This document shows positions 34,470-46,895 of a DNA stretch of 64,000 bases, piece by piece. The position numbers and the translations under genes are program-made. The DNA comes from Nymphaea colorata (taxonomy: Eukaryota; Streptophyta; Magnoliopsida; Nymphaeales; Nymphaeaceae): contig NC_045150.1 in assembly GCF_008831285.2 (NCBI RefSeq), forward strand, positions 13,809,868-13,873,867, given 5' to 3'. Under the pieces are notes generated by a model. It was not told where the DNA came from, searched no databases, and was given only the letters and a program-made list of their open reading frames with translations. The stretch's first letter is position 1. Each line of letters opens with the position of its first letter.

Positions 34470-35770
34470 TCCCCCTTCAATCTCGAGCATAGGTTGTAGC
34501 GAAGACTGAGATTGTGGCCTAGAGCTGTCAACCGATGATGGGGAAGAGGCTTTGTAAACATATCAGCTAGCTGATGAGTGGTCGAAATATATTGAATAAC
34601 TAATGATCCAAGAGCCACCTTTTCTCGTACGAAATGAAAATCAAGCTCAATATGCTTCATCCGAGAGTGATGTGCCGTTTTGATGGTGGATTGCAGGGCG
34701 GACAGATTGTCACATAACAACAAGGGAGATTGAGAAAGAAACATTCCAAGATCTCGAAGAATAAATGTGATCCAAGTGAGCTCTGCTGCTGTCGTTGCAA
34801 GGGCACAGTATTCAGCTTCACAAGAAGATCTTGCAACACTTTGTTGTTTTTTGGATGCCCAAGAAATACAATTGGGGCCTAGAAAAGTGCAGTAGCCAGT
34901 GGTAGAACGACGAGTGGAGGGGCAGCCGGCCCAATCTGCATCAGAATAAGCTCGGATTGATAATTTTCTGGGCCTAAAGAATTGCATTCCAAGAGAGATA
35001 GTGCCCTGAATATAGCGAAGAATGCGTTTCAGCAGCTGAAAATGTCGCAGGGAAGGAGCGTGCATAAACTGTGACACATAATTAACAACATAAGTGATGT
35101 CTGGTCGGGTGAAAGTAAGATATTGCAGAGCTCCAACAAGACTGCGATACAACGTAGCATTGGGATATGCTTCTTCTTCTACAGTGCTGTTGTTATAGAC
35201 ATTAGTAACTATTGGCATAACAGTTGATCGGCATGATTGCATCTGAGCACGTTCTAGGATGTCCATAGCATAGCGTTGCTGATTGAGAAACAGGCCGAAA
35301 GCAGTGCGTTGGACTTGAATGCCTAAGAAGTAATGTATGTCCCCAAGATCTGTCACACCAAAAGTACGAGATACTTCATTCTGAAAGGATGCAAGAAAAG
35401 TTGGACTGCTACCAGTGAGAATGATATCATCCACATATAAGAGAAGAATGGTTACAGTCGATTGTTGGAGTCTCACAAATAACGATGGATCTGCAGAGCT
35501 GGCTTGAAAATTGTGAGAGAATAAAAATTGAGCAAAGCGATCATACCAAGCTCGCGGGGCCTGTTTGAGACCATATAGAGCATGATTTAATTTGCAAACA
35601 TGGTGAGGAAAGCGAGCATCTTGGAAACCTGGAGGCTGCTCAATAAAAACAGTTTTAGTCAAATATCCATTCAGAAATGCATTTTTGACATCAATTTGTT
35701 TAAGAGGCCAGCCATTCATAAGAGCAACAGAAAGTATGATCCGAATAGTTGTTGGTTTAACAACTGGTGC
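34217..35770 (-). pseudogene. pol: Copia reverse transcriptase and RNase H (N-terminus deleted)
   Basis: Reads from PVVKPTTIRIILSVALMNGW through QIDVKNAFLNGYL (RT), KLNHALYGLKQAPRAWYDRF, and LLLYVDDIILTGSS with the catalytic Y-V-D-D. It continues to the RNase H segment YSDADWAGCPSTRRSTTGY and EAEYCALATTAAELTWI, and the C-terminal TKPLPHHRLTALG. The start of RT (the segment with KWVFK..YKARLVAKGF) is missing: the preceding frame ends MHIIGT directly before PVVKP, an internal deletion of roughly 100 bp. The frame runs past the normal pol end into the 3' LTR and stops at 34217. Confidence 0.92.
34470..34478 (-). other. Polypurine tract of the copia element
   Basis: Minus-strand GAAGGGGGA immediately before the 3' LTR, the expected primer for plus-strand synthesis. 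Confidence 0.75.
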
Positions 35771-36554
35771 CAATAATATGCATGGAGGGGTCACGAGGTA
35801 CCAAGGTCCAAGTATCATTTGCAATCAAAGCTGCTATTTCATCTTCCATAGCACGCCTCCAGCCGGGATGTTTAAGGGCAGTGGAGAAATGTTTAGGTTC
35901 AGCAGGAGCAAGGGTAGTTAATATGTATTTGGGATTGGGTTTGACAATACCATGTTGAGAACGTGTGACCATAGGGTGAGACGGTCTGGTCATGGTATTA
36001 GGTAAGGCATTAGATGGGATAGGAGAAGGAGGACTAGGTGGCAAGCTAGGTAGCGATGGTGAAGTAAGAACCGACAACTCTGGTGATGGCGGAGGTAAGG
36101 GAGAAATGGCTGGTGATGGTAGAGTAGAGGTAGAAAGGGAAGGTTCAGGTTCACTATTGTGAAGTCTGGCAACATCATGAGGGTTCACTTCAATGAGAGC
36201 GGACTGATTAGATTGAATAGCGACCGGAGAGAAGGACACAAGATCATGAGCAAAATTGTATTTCAGTTGTGTGCTAGCCAAACCTTGATTGAAGGGAAAA
36301 CAATGTTCATCAAATACTACGTGTCTGGAAATATAGACCCGATTTGTCAAGGGATAAAGGCAGCGATAACCTTTGTGTTGGTCACTATATCCTATGAAGA
36401 CACATGGTAAGGATTTGGGTTCAAGTTTGTGTTTATTGTAGCTTTTGATGTAGGGAAAACATCTACACCCAAAAGTCCTTAGGCAAGAATAGTCGGGAGG
36501 TTTATGAAATAAGCTTTCATATGGACTTAGCATTTGGAGCGTGGATGTCGGCAA
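35757..36554 (-). pseudogene. Copia integrase C-terminal part and RT leader
   Basis: Open for 265 codons: LSPYESLFHKPPDYSCLRTF then GCRCFPYIKSYNKHKLEPKS and CVFIGYSDQHKGYRCLYPL, the standard copia integrase C-terminal block. A Pro/Ser-rich linker follows, then HPGWRRAMEDEIAALIANDT and WTLVPRDPSMHIIGT, the entry to RT. The reading is cut there by the deletion that also removed the RT N-terminus. It is in a different frame from the integrase core piece upstream. Confidence 0.9.
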
Positions 36555-36566
36555 CCGATTTATGAG

Positions 36567-37052
36567 CTACACAACAGTAGTGAAGGCATCCACCCAATGT
36601 TTTGCTTGAACATTACTATGGAATAGTAGAGTTAATCCAAGTTCAGTAACTGACCTGTGGTTTCGTTCCACCAACCCATTTTGTTCAGGTGTTTTTGGAC
36701 AGGCCTTGAGATGTTTGATTCCACATTCTCTTAGATAAGAGAGAAAAACATTACTATTAAATTCACCACCTTCATCACTTTGAAAAATTTTAACAGATCT
36801 TTCAAATCGCATACTCACCATCTTATGAAACTCCATAAACTTGGCAAAAAAATCAAACTTAGATTTTAATGGGTAGATCCAAGAATAGCAAGAATGATGA
36901 TCAACAAAGAGCACATAATATCGAAACTTTTGACAAGAATCAACTGGTGCTGGTCCCCAAAGATCACAATGAATTTTTTCAAAGGGTTCATAATATTCAT
37001 CATCTAATGGAAGAAACGGCAAGCATGTTACTTTGCCCAATCGACAACTTTG
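36567..37052 (-). pseudogene. Copia integrase catalytic core (frameshifted at both ends)
   Basis: Reads KVTCLPFLPLDDEYYEPFEK then IHCDLWGPAP (first Asp), IFQSDEGGEFNSNVFLSYLR (second Asp) and CPKTPEQNGLVERNHRSVTE (Glu), so the D-D-E triad is present. Preceding zinc-binding residues are split between this frame and the gag-pro frame by a frameshift near 37050. The integrase inserts the cDNA copy into chromosomes; this copy cannot be made as one polyprotein. Confidence 0.92.
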
Positions 37053-38570
37053 TCAAATGGAAAACATAGACATTTTTGCTGCTAAATTTATTCTACCCTT
37101 GGATGACAAAAAATCAATGATCTTAGCTGATGGATGCCCGAGCCGACTGTTCCAAATCTCTGAAGTTGCTGTCCTGAAACGATCAGAAAAAAATACTGCC
37201 TTTGGTCTGGTCTTGAGCGCATACAAATCTCCCTTTCTAGCTCCCTTGGCAATCATCTGATTGGTTTCCTTGTCATTAATCACAAAAGAATCAGATGTAA
37301 ACTCAAAGACATAGGGCATAGACGAGGTAAGCTGACTCACGAAAATAAGATTTTTCTTTATAGCAGGAACAACCAGCACATCATCAAGAGGAAGAGTCGT
37401 ATTTCCAAGATCAAGATTAGTAGAACCAATATGAGTTATTGGTAAATGCTGCCCGTTTCCAACCATAACTGAATCAGTTCCATGATATTTAATGAGATGA
37501 TTGAGAGTACCTGGATCATCTGTAACATGAGAAGTTGCGCCAGTGTCCGGATACCAGTCTGCATTATTAGGATCGGCACCTTGAACAGTGGAAAAAATTT
37601 GTGGAAGATATTTGGGTTGATACGCCTGATTGAATCTGTGGTAGCATTTGAAAGCCGTGTGATTACTCAGTCCACAAATTTGACACGCTGTTTTAACTGA
37701 AGGCTGAGTGGTACTTTGATCGGCGTTGGCTGGAGTATTGGTGGGACGAGATTGAGAAGTAGGTGGAAAACCACGTCCTCGTGAGTTGAAGCGAGGGTTG
37801 CTGTTTTTCCTGGTATACTGAGCACGTCCTCTGTAGTTGTGAAAATAGGAGGGTTGAGCTGGAACTTCCTGGCTTATGGACACAGCAATTGGATTAAGTT
37901 GAAACCCATGGATGTTTTTCATGTTGTCATGGCTTTCAAGCAGAGAGACAACATCAATATATGCAGGAATAGGAGGCCGAAGTATCGACGTCATAAATGC
38001 TTCATATCCTGCTCCAAGCCCATTTATGAGCCAATAAACTTTATCTTGATCCGACAGATGTTTCCCAATGGCTGCCAATTCATCACATATGGTTTTGAAA
38101 CCTGTTACATACTCAGTAATAGTTTTTTCTTGCTTTTGAAACGTGTGCAATTTTCTGTTTAACAAAAATTCTTGGTCTTTGGATTCTCTAGCAAAGACCT
38201 TTAAGAGAGCAGTCCAGACTTTGGAAGAAGTTTGGAGTCCGACCACAAGACCTACCACTTCTTCAGAGAGTGATCCAATGATCCACCCTCTAAGGAGTCG
38301 GTCTGATTTTTTCCAGGCAAGAAATTCTGGATTTGGGACAGAACGGGCCTCACCATTTTCAACAGTTTCAATGGTGGAGGTCAGTTTGGAGATTTGTCCT
38401 TCTATAAATCCCATCATGTCTTGGCTTTCAATGAGTCCAAGCATTTGGGTCTTCCAAAGCAAGTAATTCTTGTGGGAGAGTTTGATAGAGACGAAATTTG
38501 CAACATTAACGTTGGAAGGATACGGATACTTAGCTGCCATTAACGTCGAAGAGGATGCACTGCAAGCCAT
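37053..38570 (-). CDS. gag-pol: Copia gag, protease and integrase N-terminus (truncated polyprotein)
   Basis: From ATG 38570 (MACSASSSTLMAAKYPYP) the frame is open for about 505 codons. It contains a UBN2-type gag (YLLWKTQMLGLIESQDMMGF; FLLNRKLHTFQKQEKTITEY), a zinc knuckle CQICGLSNHTAFKC (CX2CX4HX4C), the protease motif WYPDTGATSHVT with D-T-G, and the GAG-pre-integrase segment SEIWNSRLGHPS, where the usual WH is WN. The frame ends at a stop in the integrase zinc region. An in-frame ATG at 38627 lies inside the 5' LTR, so the downstream one is preferred. Confidence 0.9.
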   Translation of the reverse strand: MACSASSSTLMAAKYPYPSNVNVANFVSIKLSHKNYLLWKTQMLGLIESQDMMGFIEGQISKLTSTIETVENGEARSVPNPEFLAWKKSDRLLRGWIIGSLSEEVVGLVVGLQTSSKVWTALLKVFARESKDQEFLLNRKLHTFQKQEKTITEYVTGFKTICDELAAIGKHLSDQDKVYWLINGLGAGYEAFMTSILRPPIPAYIDVVSLLESHDNMKNIHGFQLNPIAVSISQEVPAQPSYFHNYRGRAQYTRKNSNPRFNSRGRGFPPTSQSRPTNTPANADQSTTQPSVKTACQICGLSNHTAFKCYHRFNQAYQPKYLPQIFSTVQGADPNNADWYPDTGATSHVTDDPGTLNHLIKYHGTDSVMVGNGQHLPITHIGSTNLDLGNTTLPLDDVLVVPAIKKNLIFVSQLTSSMPYVFEFTSDSFVINDKETNQMIAKGARKGDLYALKTRPKAVFFSDRFRTATSEIWNSRLGHPSAKIIDFLSSKGRINLAAKMSMFSI

Positions 38571-38598
38571 GGAGAGAACGAAAATCCTCACGGAGAAT

Positions 38599-38610
38599 GC
38601 TCTGATACCA
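38599..38610 (-). other. Primer binding site of the copia element
   Basis: Minus-strand TGGTATCAGAGC directly adjacent to the 5' LTR, complementary to initiator tRNA-Met. Confidence 0.9.
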
Positions 38611-39078
38611 TGAAAGAAAAGATGCAAGACTAAGATTTTTTAAGTGGTTCGGAGTAAAATCCTACGTCCACTGTCTCTCACACCTATTAGGCGATAGATT
38701 TGAGGTTCCCTTAATGCGAGAATTTATACATGATTTGTTGAAGACATTGTTAAACAATCCTTCCTTGATTTTTTTGTTTCTATAATCCTTTCTTTCTCTT
38801 TTGATAAAGGGACGTTGCCACTTTTCTTGCCTAGATTCTTGCCTTGATTGATTTCTCCAGATTTAACAAGTATAGTTGCCTTTTTGCTGGATTTGTCACG
38901 ATCTTCATGATTTTCTTCAATCGCCGTGTGATCTTGATTGATTTCTTCCAATCTAGCGAGAACAGTTGCCTTGTTGTTGGATTTGTCTTGATTTTCTTCA
39001 TTTGTTGAATTGGCATGATCTCCACAATTTCCTTCATCTGGTGGACAGCTGTAACTATCAGCAGTTTGTGCATTAACA
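38611..39078 (-). repeat. 5' LTR of the copia element
   Basis: 468 bp, TG..CA. On the minus strand it contains an open frame of about 100 charged codons (SCPPDEGNCGDHANSTNEEN; HTAIEENHEDRDKSSKKATI), in the same frame in which pol runs into the 3' LTR. The LTR holds internal near-repeats of tcttccaatctagcgag/tctccagatttaacaag type. Confidence 0.92.
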
Positions 39079-39083
39079 GAAAG
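39079..39083. repeat. Target-site duplication of the copia element (right)
   Basis: gaaag directly after the right LTR, identical to 34043-34047. Confidence 0.85.
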
Positions 39084-39943
39084 AACTAGTGATATTGGCA
39101 CAATGCAAGTCCCCTGTTTGTTTTCTCTAAACAATGAAAAATAGAAACTGTTGAACATATATGACAGAGGACTATGTTAGTGAGTTCATGATTGAAATAA
39201 CATGTCATCAAATTAATTGCTGCAGACCATAAAAGATTTCATTCAGAAAATTTGTAAGCTTTGAGGACAATTTCAATGACCAATATTGAGATAAAAACAT
39301 TATGAAAAAGCAAAAATGGATTATCGCTGAGGTTCCAAGCCATGATACATTTTGAACATGGAAAGAGAATACTTACGTCTCACTATGTGCATGTTATGCA
39401 TCTACAACATCTTCTCTGACTCCCCCCATATACACATGGGGGTTGGGCTGACCTGCAATTCTAAAATTACAAAAGATGCCCTTACAAAAATACATGGAGG
39501 AATCTTCGGATGAAAGAAATGGATCAAAACACAGTTCACTGCGAAGCAAAGTTCCTTTGCTAGTTGCTCTCTCCAATTCTCCTTGAGAAAATGCTTTTGA
39601 AAGCCGTCTAAGGTAGAATACAGAGAAAACTTCAAGCATAATTCTTTCGGCTTTAGATTTGTTTAACCAAATATATCCTTCAAATATCCAAAGCAGTAAG
39701 CCACATGTAGAAAAAGAACAAAGAAAAAGGTTATAAAATTCTAAGCACAAGAAATGAAGTGCAACTAAGGACCTCCATCTATTTGCATAACCTACAAATG
39801 TTTTGGACATCTATGAATCTAGAAACTGCATAATGTAAACTCACATTTTTTTTTCTTCAATATGCCCATTATAGAAAGCTTGCATTAAATATGATTGAAA
39901 GAAGTTTCAAGTCATCCACTTTTCCATCCATCATGTTTACCAC
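39084..39943. other. Stretch after the copia element, possible TRAP-alpha 3' remnant
   Basis: A minus-strand frame near 39650-39710 (CGLLLWIFEGYIWLNKSKAE) has the hydrophobic-then-basic pattern of the TRAP-alpha membrane anchor and tail (family: LLGLW...L.KKTK), but identity is low. Nothing else is recognisable. Confidence 0.25.
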
Positions 39944-40134
39944 CTAAAACAAGAATACAATAGTAGTGACCAGAAATTGCACACTAAGAAATCCACCAGA
40001 TTCAACAACTTCAATTATATCATTGTAGAACACTTTTTTTTTTACTTGAAGTGCTAGATTCTGCACTAATAATTGTTGATCAAACGAGAAATTGACAGTC
40101 GCACTTATGCCATGAACCTCCAAAGTTGCTTCAC
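39944..40134 (-). pseudogene. TRAP-alpha (SSR1) fragment, lumenal domain with internal deletion
   Basis: After a TATAG acceptor the minus strand reads GEATLEVHGISATVNFSFDQ then QLLVQNLALQ, a Lys run from an A-rich tract (40033-40044), then VFYNDIIEVVESGGFLSVQ and FLVTTIVFLF. TRAP-alpha, the alpha subunit of the translocon-associated protein complex in the ER membrane, has the same order, but between QNL..Q and VFYNGTIEVVEAGGLLS it has about 45 residues (ATFPY..FAVSKFLQPG..) absent here. The join falls at the A-run. Confidence 0.8.
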
Positions 40135-40261
40135 CTATAAACTGTGCAAAATAACAATAATCATTATGAAAAGAAAAGAAAGAAACAGGAAATTGAAAGA
40201 GGAATAAAACCAAAGTCAAAAGAGTATGATAGTAGGCAAAGAATAATTCAAGCACAATTAC

Positions 40262-40313
40262 CTCCATTCTTCAAACCAACCAGTAGTTCAGTTTCTTCTC
40301 CCTGCTGAAATAA
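40262..40313 (-). pseudogene. TRAP-alpha (SSR1) fragment, preceding exon
   Basis: A 52-bp minus-strand exon between CTCAG and GGAG|GTAATT reads LFQQGEETELLVGLKNG. Plant TRAP-alpha has AGEETELLVGLKNEGESTLNV, and the phase of the split Gly codon joins correctly to the next exon (G|GT GAA GCA). Upstream exons with the signal peptide and acidic segment were not found. Confidence 0.85.
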
Positions 40314-43300
40314 CTGAGAAAACAAAATTTTTCTACAACTCTAGGGATAGACCTTGGCATATTTTTAAAATGTAGATTAACACATGATTGTATCATAAGC
40401 GAGTTGGATATGAACAATATGAACAAAATAGATTCACATATTTTTAGAATGTAGGCTTCCATGTTAGCAAACAAATGATTGTATCATTACAATGTATGAT
40501 ATGCAATTCAAAGACTATCAAAATGTGACACACACCCATGAATTTGACCAGATTATATTTATCAAAAGAATGAAGTTGTCACGGGCTGACTTTTTCAAGC
40601 CTATTTGGCCCACGTTGTGCCAAAGGATAGTCGGTCTGCAACACAAGTGAAGGCATTGAAAAAGGAAAACCAAGAACCTAAGACAATAAAGCACCTAAAC
40701 AACCCATGTCACAATGAAAATAAAACTAAACATGACACTATGCAGGAAACCATTAAAGCAGAAAACAATTGCCCAACTCAACAAAACTAAATAATTAAAC
40801 TAAATCAAAATAGGATCCTACTGAATACAAAACAAACCAATGACCTTAACCGCTGGACATGTGCAATAGCTAACTAAAGGATCTATTCAACTAATCTGAC
40901 ACTAACATGATACAAGAGAAACTAAGCATTATGCTCGTCTAAAACCATGAAGGACCTGAGGACATAAAACCTAAAACCCATGCAACTTCGATGAATAGTA
41001 CCTTTCAAAAATGTCATAGTTCAAAATGGACTACAGAATTGATTGGTCCTTTTGAAAAGAGATATGAGGTATTCCATGACAGGCTCAACCCTAAGTCTGG
41101 GTTATGTTGAAGACACTCGGTTAAGATGGAATAATGGGCCAGGCTTAGTCACTTATCCCAAATGATATGCATCTCTTGAGACTAAGAAATGAAATTTGTC
41201 ACACCTAACATGAGTTGACTAGGTTCGAGAAGTTTCATCCATCCCATGAATGGACTAATTGTTTGGTAATGGAATGGCCAGCACCTTTCAAGGCCAAAGA
41301 GGATTGGGAATGAAATGACAAACATATTTCAAGACCAAAGGAGACTAGTTAGTTCCTCCTATGACTAGAGATGTCAAGTTTTAGTTTGAAATAGTTCAAA
41401 AATGATCAATGTAACTAATAAGCATGAGTGCTCTTGTTGTGCAAATAATATGACCTTCATTTAAACATAGCACCAACCGTACAAGTATTAGGATTCATTT
41501 CGCATCAATGTCGTCAAATCTCTAGAAGGGATGCCTTTCAATTTCTAAAATATGAACATAAAGGAATCATCCTCAGCATCTTAGGTAATAAAAAATAGAA
41601 GATATTGACCCTAGGACCGCACATCTACCAAAGATTTTCACATTCAATTCCTCTGAGTTCAGCCTTCAAGCCTTTCATCTCTTGGCAAACACCTTTTGCT
41701 TTTTTTTCCTCTTTTTTTTTTCTTTCTCTTGCATTCAGCTTTTACCTTAATTTTTTTTTCTTTTTTTTAGGCCCACCTTCACCTTTGAGGGAATACCTCA
41801 CCACCCCAAAGGCTACTACAAAGCTCCACCGCTTTGGTGGCTATGTGTAGCTTTGTCGCGTATCCAACCGGCTTCACCTTGTGGTTCTTCGATGAGCCAA
41901 AGGTTCTTAAGTCGTTATCTTCGCGGTATGGACATAAATCACCTATATGCCTACCCGATACTCTTGATTACTGACCCAGAGGAATGACTACACAAGCCCT
42001 GAGCCAACTTCTCAACTCTCATTTTGCTACCTACCAAGATCTTACAAAGCATTTTGGCTTCTCTCTCAAGATATCTTCCTGCTAAATCCTTGCAAATACT
42101 TGATTACTAGAGTCAATAGCATTTCCTAGTCTCAACTTTCTCAGCTTCACAGGACCTTTCCTTACTACTCATATTTAGGATCTTTTCAATTTTCCTCTTC
42201 CATTGTTTGGCAACAAAAATTTGAAATTTTGTCCTTCTGCTCAAGGAGTACTAAGAATAAAGAAAAGTCAAATCATTGTGGGAGCAGACACTTTTAACAT
42301 GTTGTTAAGCAAAACCAAAAATTATCACTTTTACAAAAATTCTTAACATCAAATGGTATATCACCAAGAGGAAGGAATTCTACTTTAAAGAAGAGGGTGA
42401 ATGCAAAATAGCATAGGTTGGTTGGTAGAAAAACAAACTTCACCAACCCTCCTAGGGACTTCTATACGAAAGATTGGTTTAATAATAACGATTTTCCATA
42501 AATGTTTGAGTCATCAACTGATTGAAAGTTTTACAAATGGATTAGGTTAAGCTCTTATCTTTCCCCAACGGAAGCCCGGGATAAACCAATCCTATGTGGT
42601 GGATTTTGTAAAATCATCAAGTGCATGATAATGACAACTACGGGATTGGACTCTGTTAGACTCTAAATGTATGACTATCCAGCAAAGTTGATCAGTCTTA
42701 TGCGCTGGTTACATGAGCATTTTGCAAAATATGTTCTTGACCACAAACTAATAAAGCATTAGCAGAAAACATCCAAACACAATGTCATCATACATGGAGG
42801 TGTCATGGACTTGACTTTATTTATGTCATCTACCCACTCCTTACCATGACCTTATGCTGCCCTTCCTTTGCATGATATGTTGATTTGATTCCTGTTTGAG
42901 ATATCTATGAAACACCTAAACCAAGCTACACCACTTAGAGAACTGATTTTCATTCGTTGACTACAAATGATAACCCTAGAGTTTAGCTTCTACCCTATGA
43001 AACATGACCAAGCGACGAGGCGAATCTCAAAACTCTTGAATCCAGGTCAGAGAAAAGAATGATTAAGCTAACAACTGAGGAAAATGTTTCGCCTGAAACA
43101 AGCATAGACTTCCAAAATTTCCTATCCACAGCAACAACATACAACACTAACGTCTTGACCAGCATGACAACTCAATTGAAATGAAGGCACCATACTTTAT
43201 AAACACAGAAATCCCTGAAGAGACCTCCAGTACATGTTAGTTGATGAAATCAGAACTACATGCAACCGATCCACCTGATGCCTACAACTAAAACCTAACC

Positions 43301-43437
43301 AAATTGTGGCACTAAAAACCTCCCAATACATGATCTAAAGCCGAACTCAATAGAAGCAGCAAAACAAAGTACTCGATCAGCAATCATGAAGTGGATTGGG
43401 GAAAATACCTGCAGATACTATGATATAAGTCTTCCTT
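40314..43437. other. Gene-poor stretch
   Basis: Mostly AT-rich, unremarkable DNA. A T-rich tract lies at 41700-41770, followed by a short higher-GC piece (41771-41900). A plus-strand open frame at 41605-41850 is low complexity. I see no exon, RNA gene or bounded element. Confidence 0.4.
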
Positions 43438-43494
43438 GGTTTTCACAACTATCGTTCTCCCAAGTGGCACATGTAGAACTCGGGATACAAACCT
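43438..43494. repeat. 57-bp segment shared with 10163-10219 (copy 2)
   Basis: Near-identical to 10163-10219 over 57 bp in the same orientation. On the minus strand it starts directly at the possible donor AG|GTTTGTATCC of the exon at 43493-43724. Confidence 0.6.
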
Positions 43495-43724
43495 GGTGAA
43501 GGAGGTGGCCTCGCAACCGGTTTGTTGACCGTGACATCTGGATTGGAAGCTGCGGTTTCAGCTGGTGCTGGTATCATGCAGACGATGGTGCCAATTCCTT
43601 TGAGTTGGACACATCGCCCATCGGTGCGACCGGCACCTCTTTTGGATGAGAGTTCTCTGCCTAATTCCTCCAATTCAACCAAGAAAAACAAGTTATCCGC
43701 CCGATTCCCCGAAAGCAAGCCCTG
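43493..43724 (-). other. Possible exon of an unidentified minus-strand gene
   Basis: After a TTCTTCAG acceptor the minus strand stays open for about 77 codons (GLLSGNRADNLFFLVELEEL; GTIVCMIPAPAETAASNPDV; KPVARPPPSPG) up to CACCAG|GTTTGT. GC content and codon pattern are coding-like compared with the surroundings. No family recognised. An alternative frame across the donor (RFVSRVLHVPLGRTIVVKTK) is also open for about 38 codons, so the exon limits are uncertain. Confidence 0.35.
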
Positions 43725-43836
43725 AAGAAAACAACCCTTTAAGAAAACCACAAAACACATAAATGAGATGTTGGAGTCGACAACAAACCCCAGAATAGGT
43801 AAACAATAACAAATAAGATTTGGGCAAGGTTTGCTT

Positions 43837-43916
43837 CATCCGAATACCTTGAGATGCTTGCTTCTTGGCGCCGGCGATGGCATAGAAAGCTTCACCGATG
43901 AAGAGCTGCACTTGGT
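43837..43916 (-). other. Possible first exon of the same unidentified gene
   Basis: From a minus-strand ATG at about 43914 the frame reads MVSTKCSSSSVKLSMPSPAP then RSKHLK and meets AAG|GTATTC. The Ser/basic-rich N-terminus resembles an organelle transit peptide, but this is only compositional. The junction to 43724 is in phase 0. Upstream (43920-44060) is CT/GA-rich, as in plant 5' UTRs. Confidence 0.35.
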
Positions 43917-44919
43917 GGAAACCATGGCTCCCTTCTCTGATCATGTTTTCTTCTCTCCCCTTTCTTTTATTCCTTCTCCCCCACTTTCCTCCTCTCTGAG
44001 CGGACGTCAGTCGCTCTTCCTCTTTCTTGTCTTCCTGAAATGGCAAAAGGAGAGAAAAAAAAAACGGAAGGGTCGAATACAATGAGAGCCCCAACCCAAT
44101 ATTACAGTATGGGTGAGGCGAGCAAGGTTGAATCCGACTTGGAAATGTGAGAAAAAAATACAACAAAAAAAAAACCAAAAATCGTCATATGATGTGTGCA
44201 CTTGGATATGGTCAACCCATTTATTCGCTTTCCTTTTCCATCTGTTGTGGTCCAGTGGACTCAAAATGTTTCCTTAGTCGGACCAGTGTGGTAAAACCAT
44301 CTGTTTGCGTTTGATATAGATCAAACTAATGAGTTGTTTATCACATAACAAGGATGGGATCTGGAAAATGACCCTTCCAATCAACGGGGGCCATGTTATT
44401 ATAGAGATGTCTCTAGATGGCGGTTAGTTTTTGGATCTCTCTCAATTGTATCTGGTTTAACAAAGGATTTGGCTTAAATCTACTGTTTTGACAAATAGCA
44501 AATTTGAAAACGATTGTTTATGGGTTGTTTGACAAGGCCGGAATTGCATAATTATGTAAATAAAATTTTCTTTTTTCAAGGAAATGGGAATTGAATCCTC
44601 AAACAAAGATTTTATGTTTTAAGATTATAGTTTCATTCTTGAATCAAAATTTAGGAATCGTGATTCTATTCTGAGGGGTGGAATTATGATTCCTTAAATT
44701 TATAATTGATTCGTTTTTCTTTAAGCACTTGTCATCATGGTTTTATTTCATCAATTTTAAACTTTTAATTGTGATTTTGTGAAAAACATCATTTTCAAAA
44801 TTAGACTCAAAACTCTAGACTATCAAATTAAAAATGAAACTAGAACTAGAGTTTTCATTCTAATTCCAGTTTGAAGTGCCCTCAAACACCCCCTTATGAT
44901 CACCACTATCTTTTAAATG
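43917..44919. other. Non-coding stretch
   Basis: Purine/pyrimidine-rich sequence to about 44180, then AT-rich DNA. No gene or repeat boundary seen. Confidence 0.4.
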
Positions 44920-46850
<1,931 letters not shown>

Positions 46851-46895
46851 GTATCGTAAGGCATTTCAGTCTGAGGTGGAATCTAATCCCTAATA

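Larger units (their letters stand above)
34048..39078 (-). mobile_element. Ty1/copia retrotransposon, 5.03 kb, defective
   Basis: LTRs at 34048-34469 and 38611-39078 flank an internal region with PBS, gag, protease, integrase, RT and RNase H on the minus strand, and a 5-bp TSD (gaaag). Order PR-IN-RT-RH identifies copia. Total size and short LTRs are compatible with the Ale-like group of plant copia elements, which I have not tested. Breaks in the coding region (frameshift in integrase, deletion at the RT start) make it non-autonomous. It lies between the TRAP-alpha and SBP1 remnants. Long open frames survive, so sequence accuracy here is good. Confidence 0.95.

Noticed and set aside
39394-39810. 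138-codon minus-strand frame as an independent gene
   Set aside because: AT-rich and without family similarity apart from a weak TRAP-alpha-like anchor pattern; more likely intron and remnant exon.
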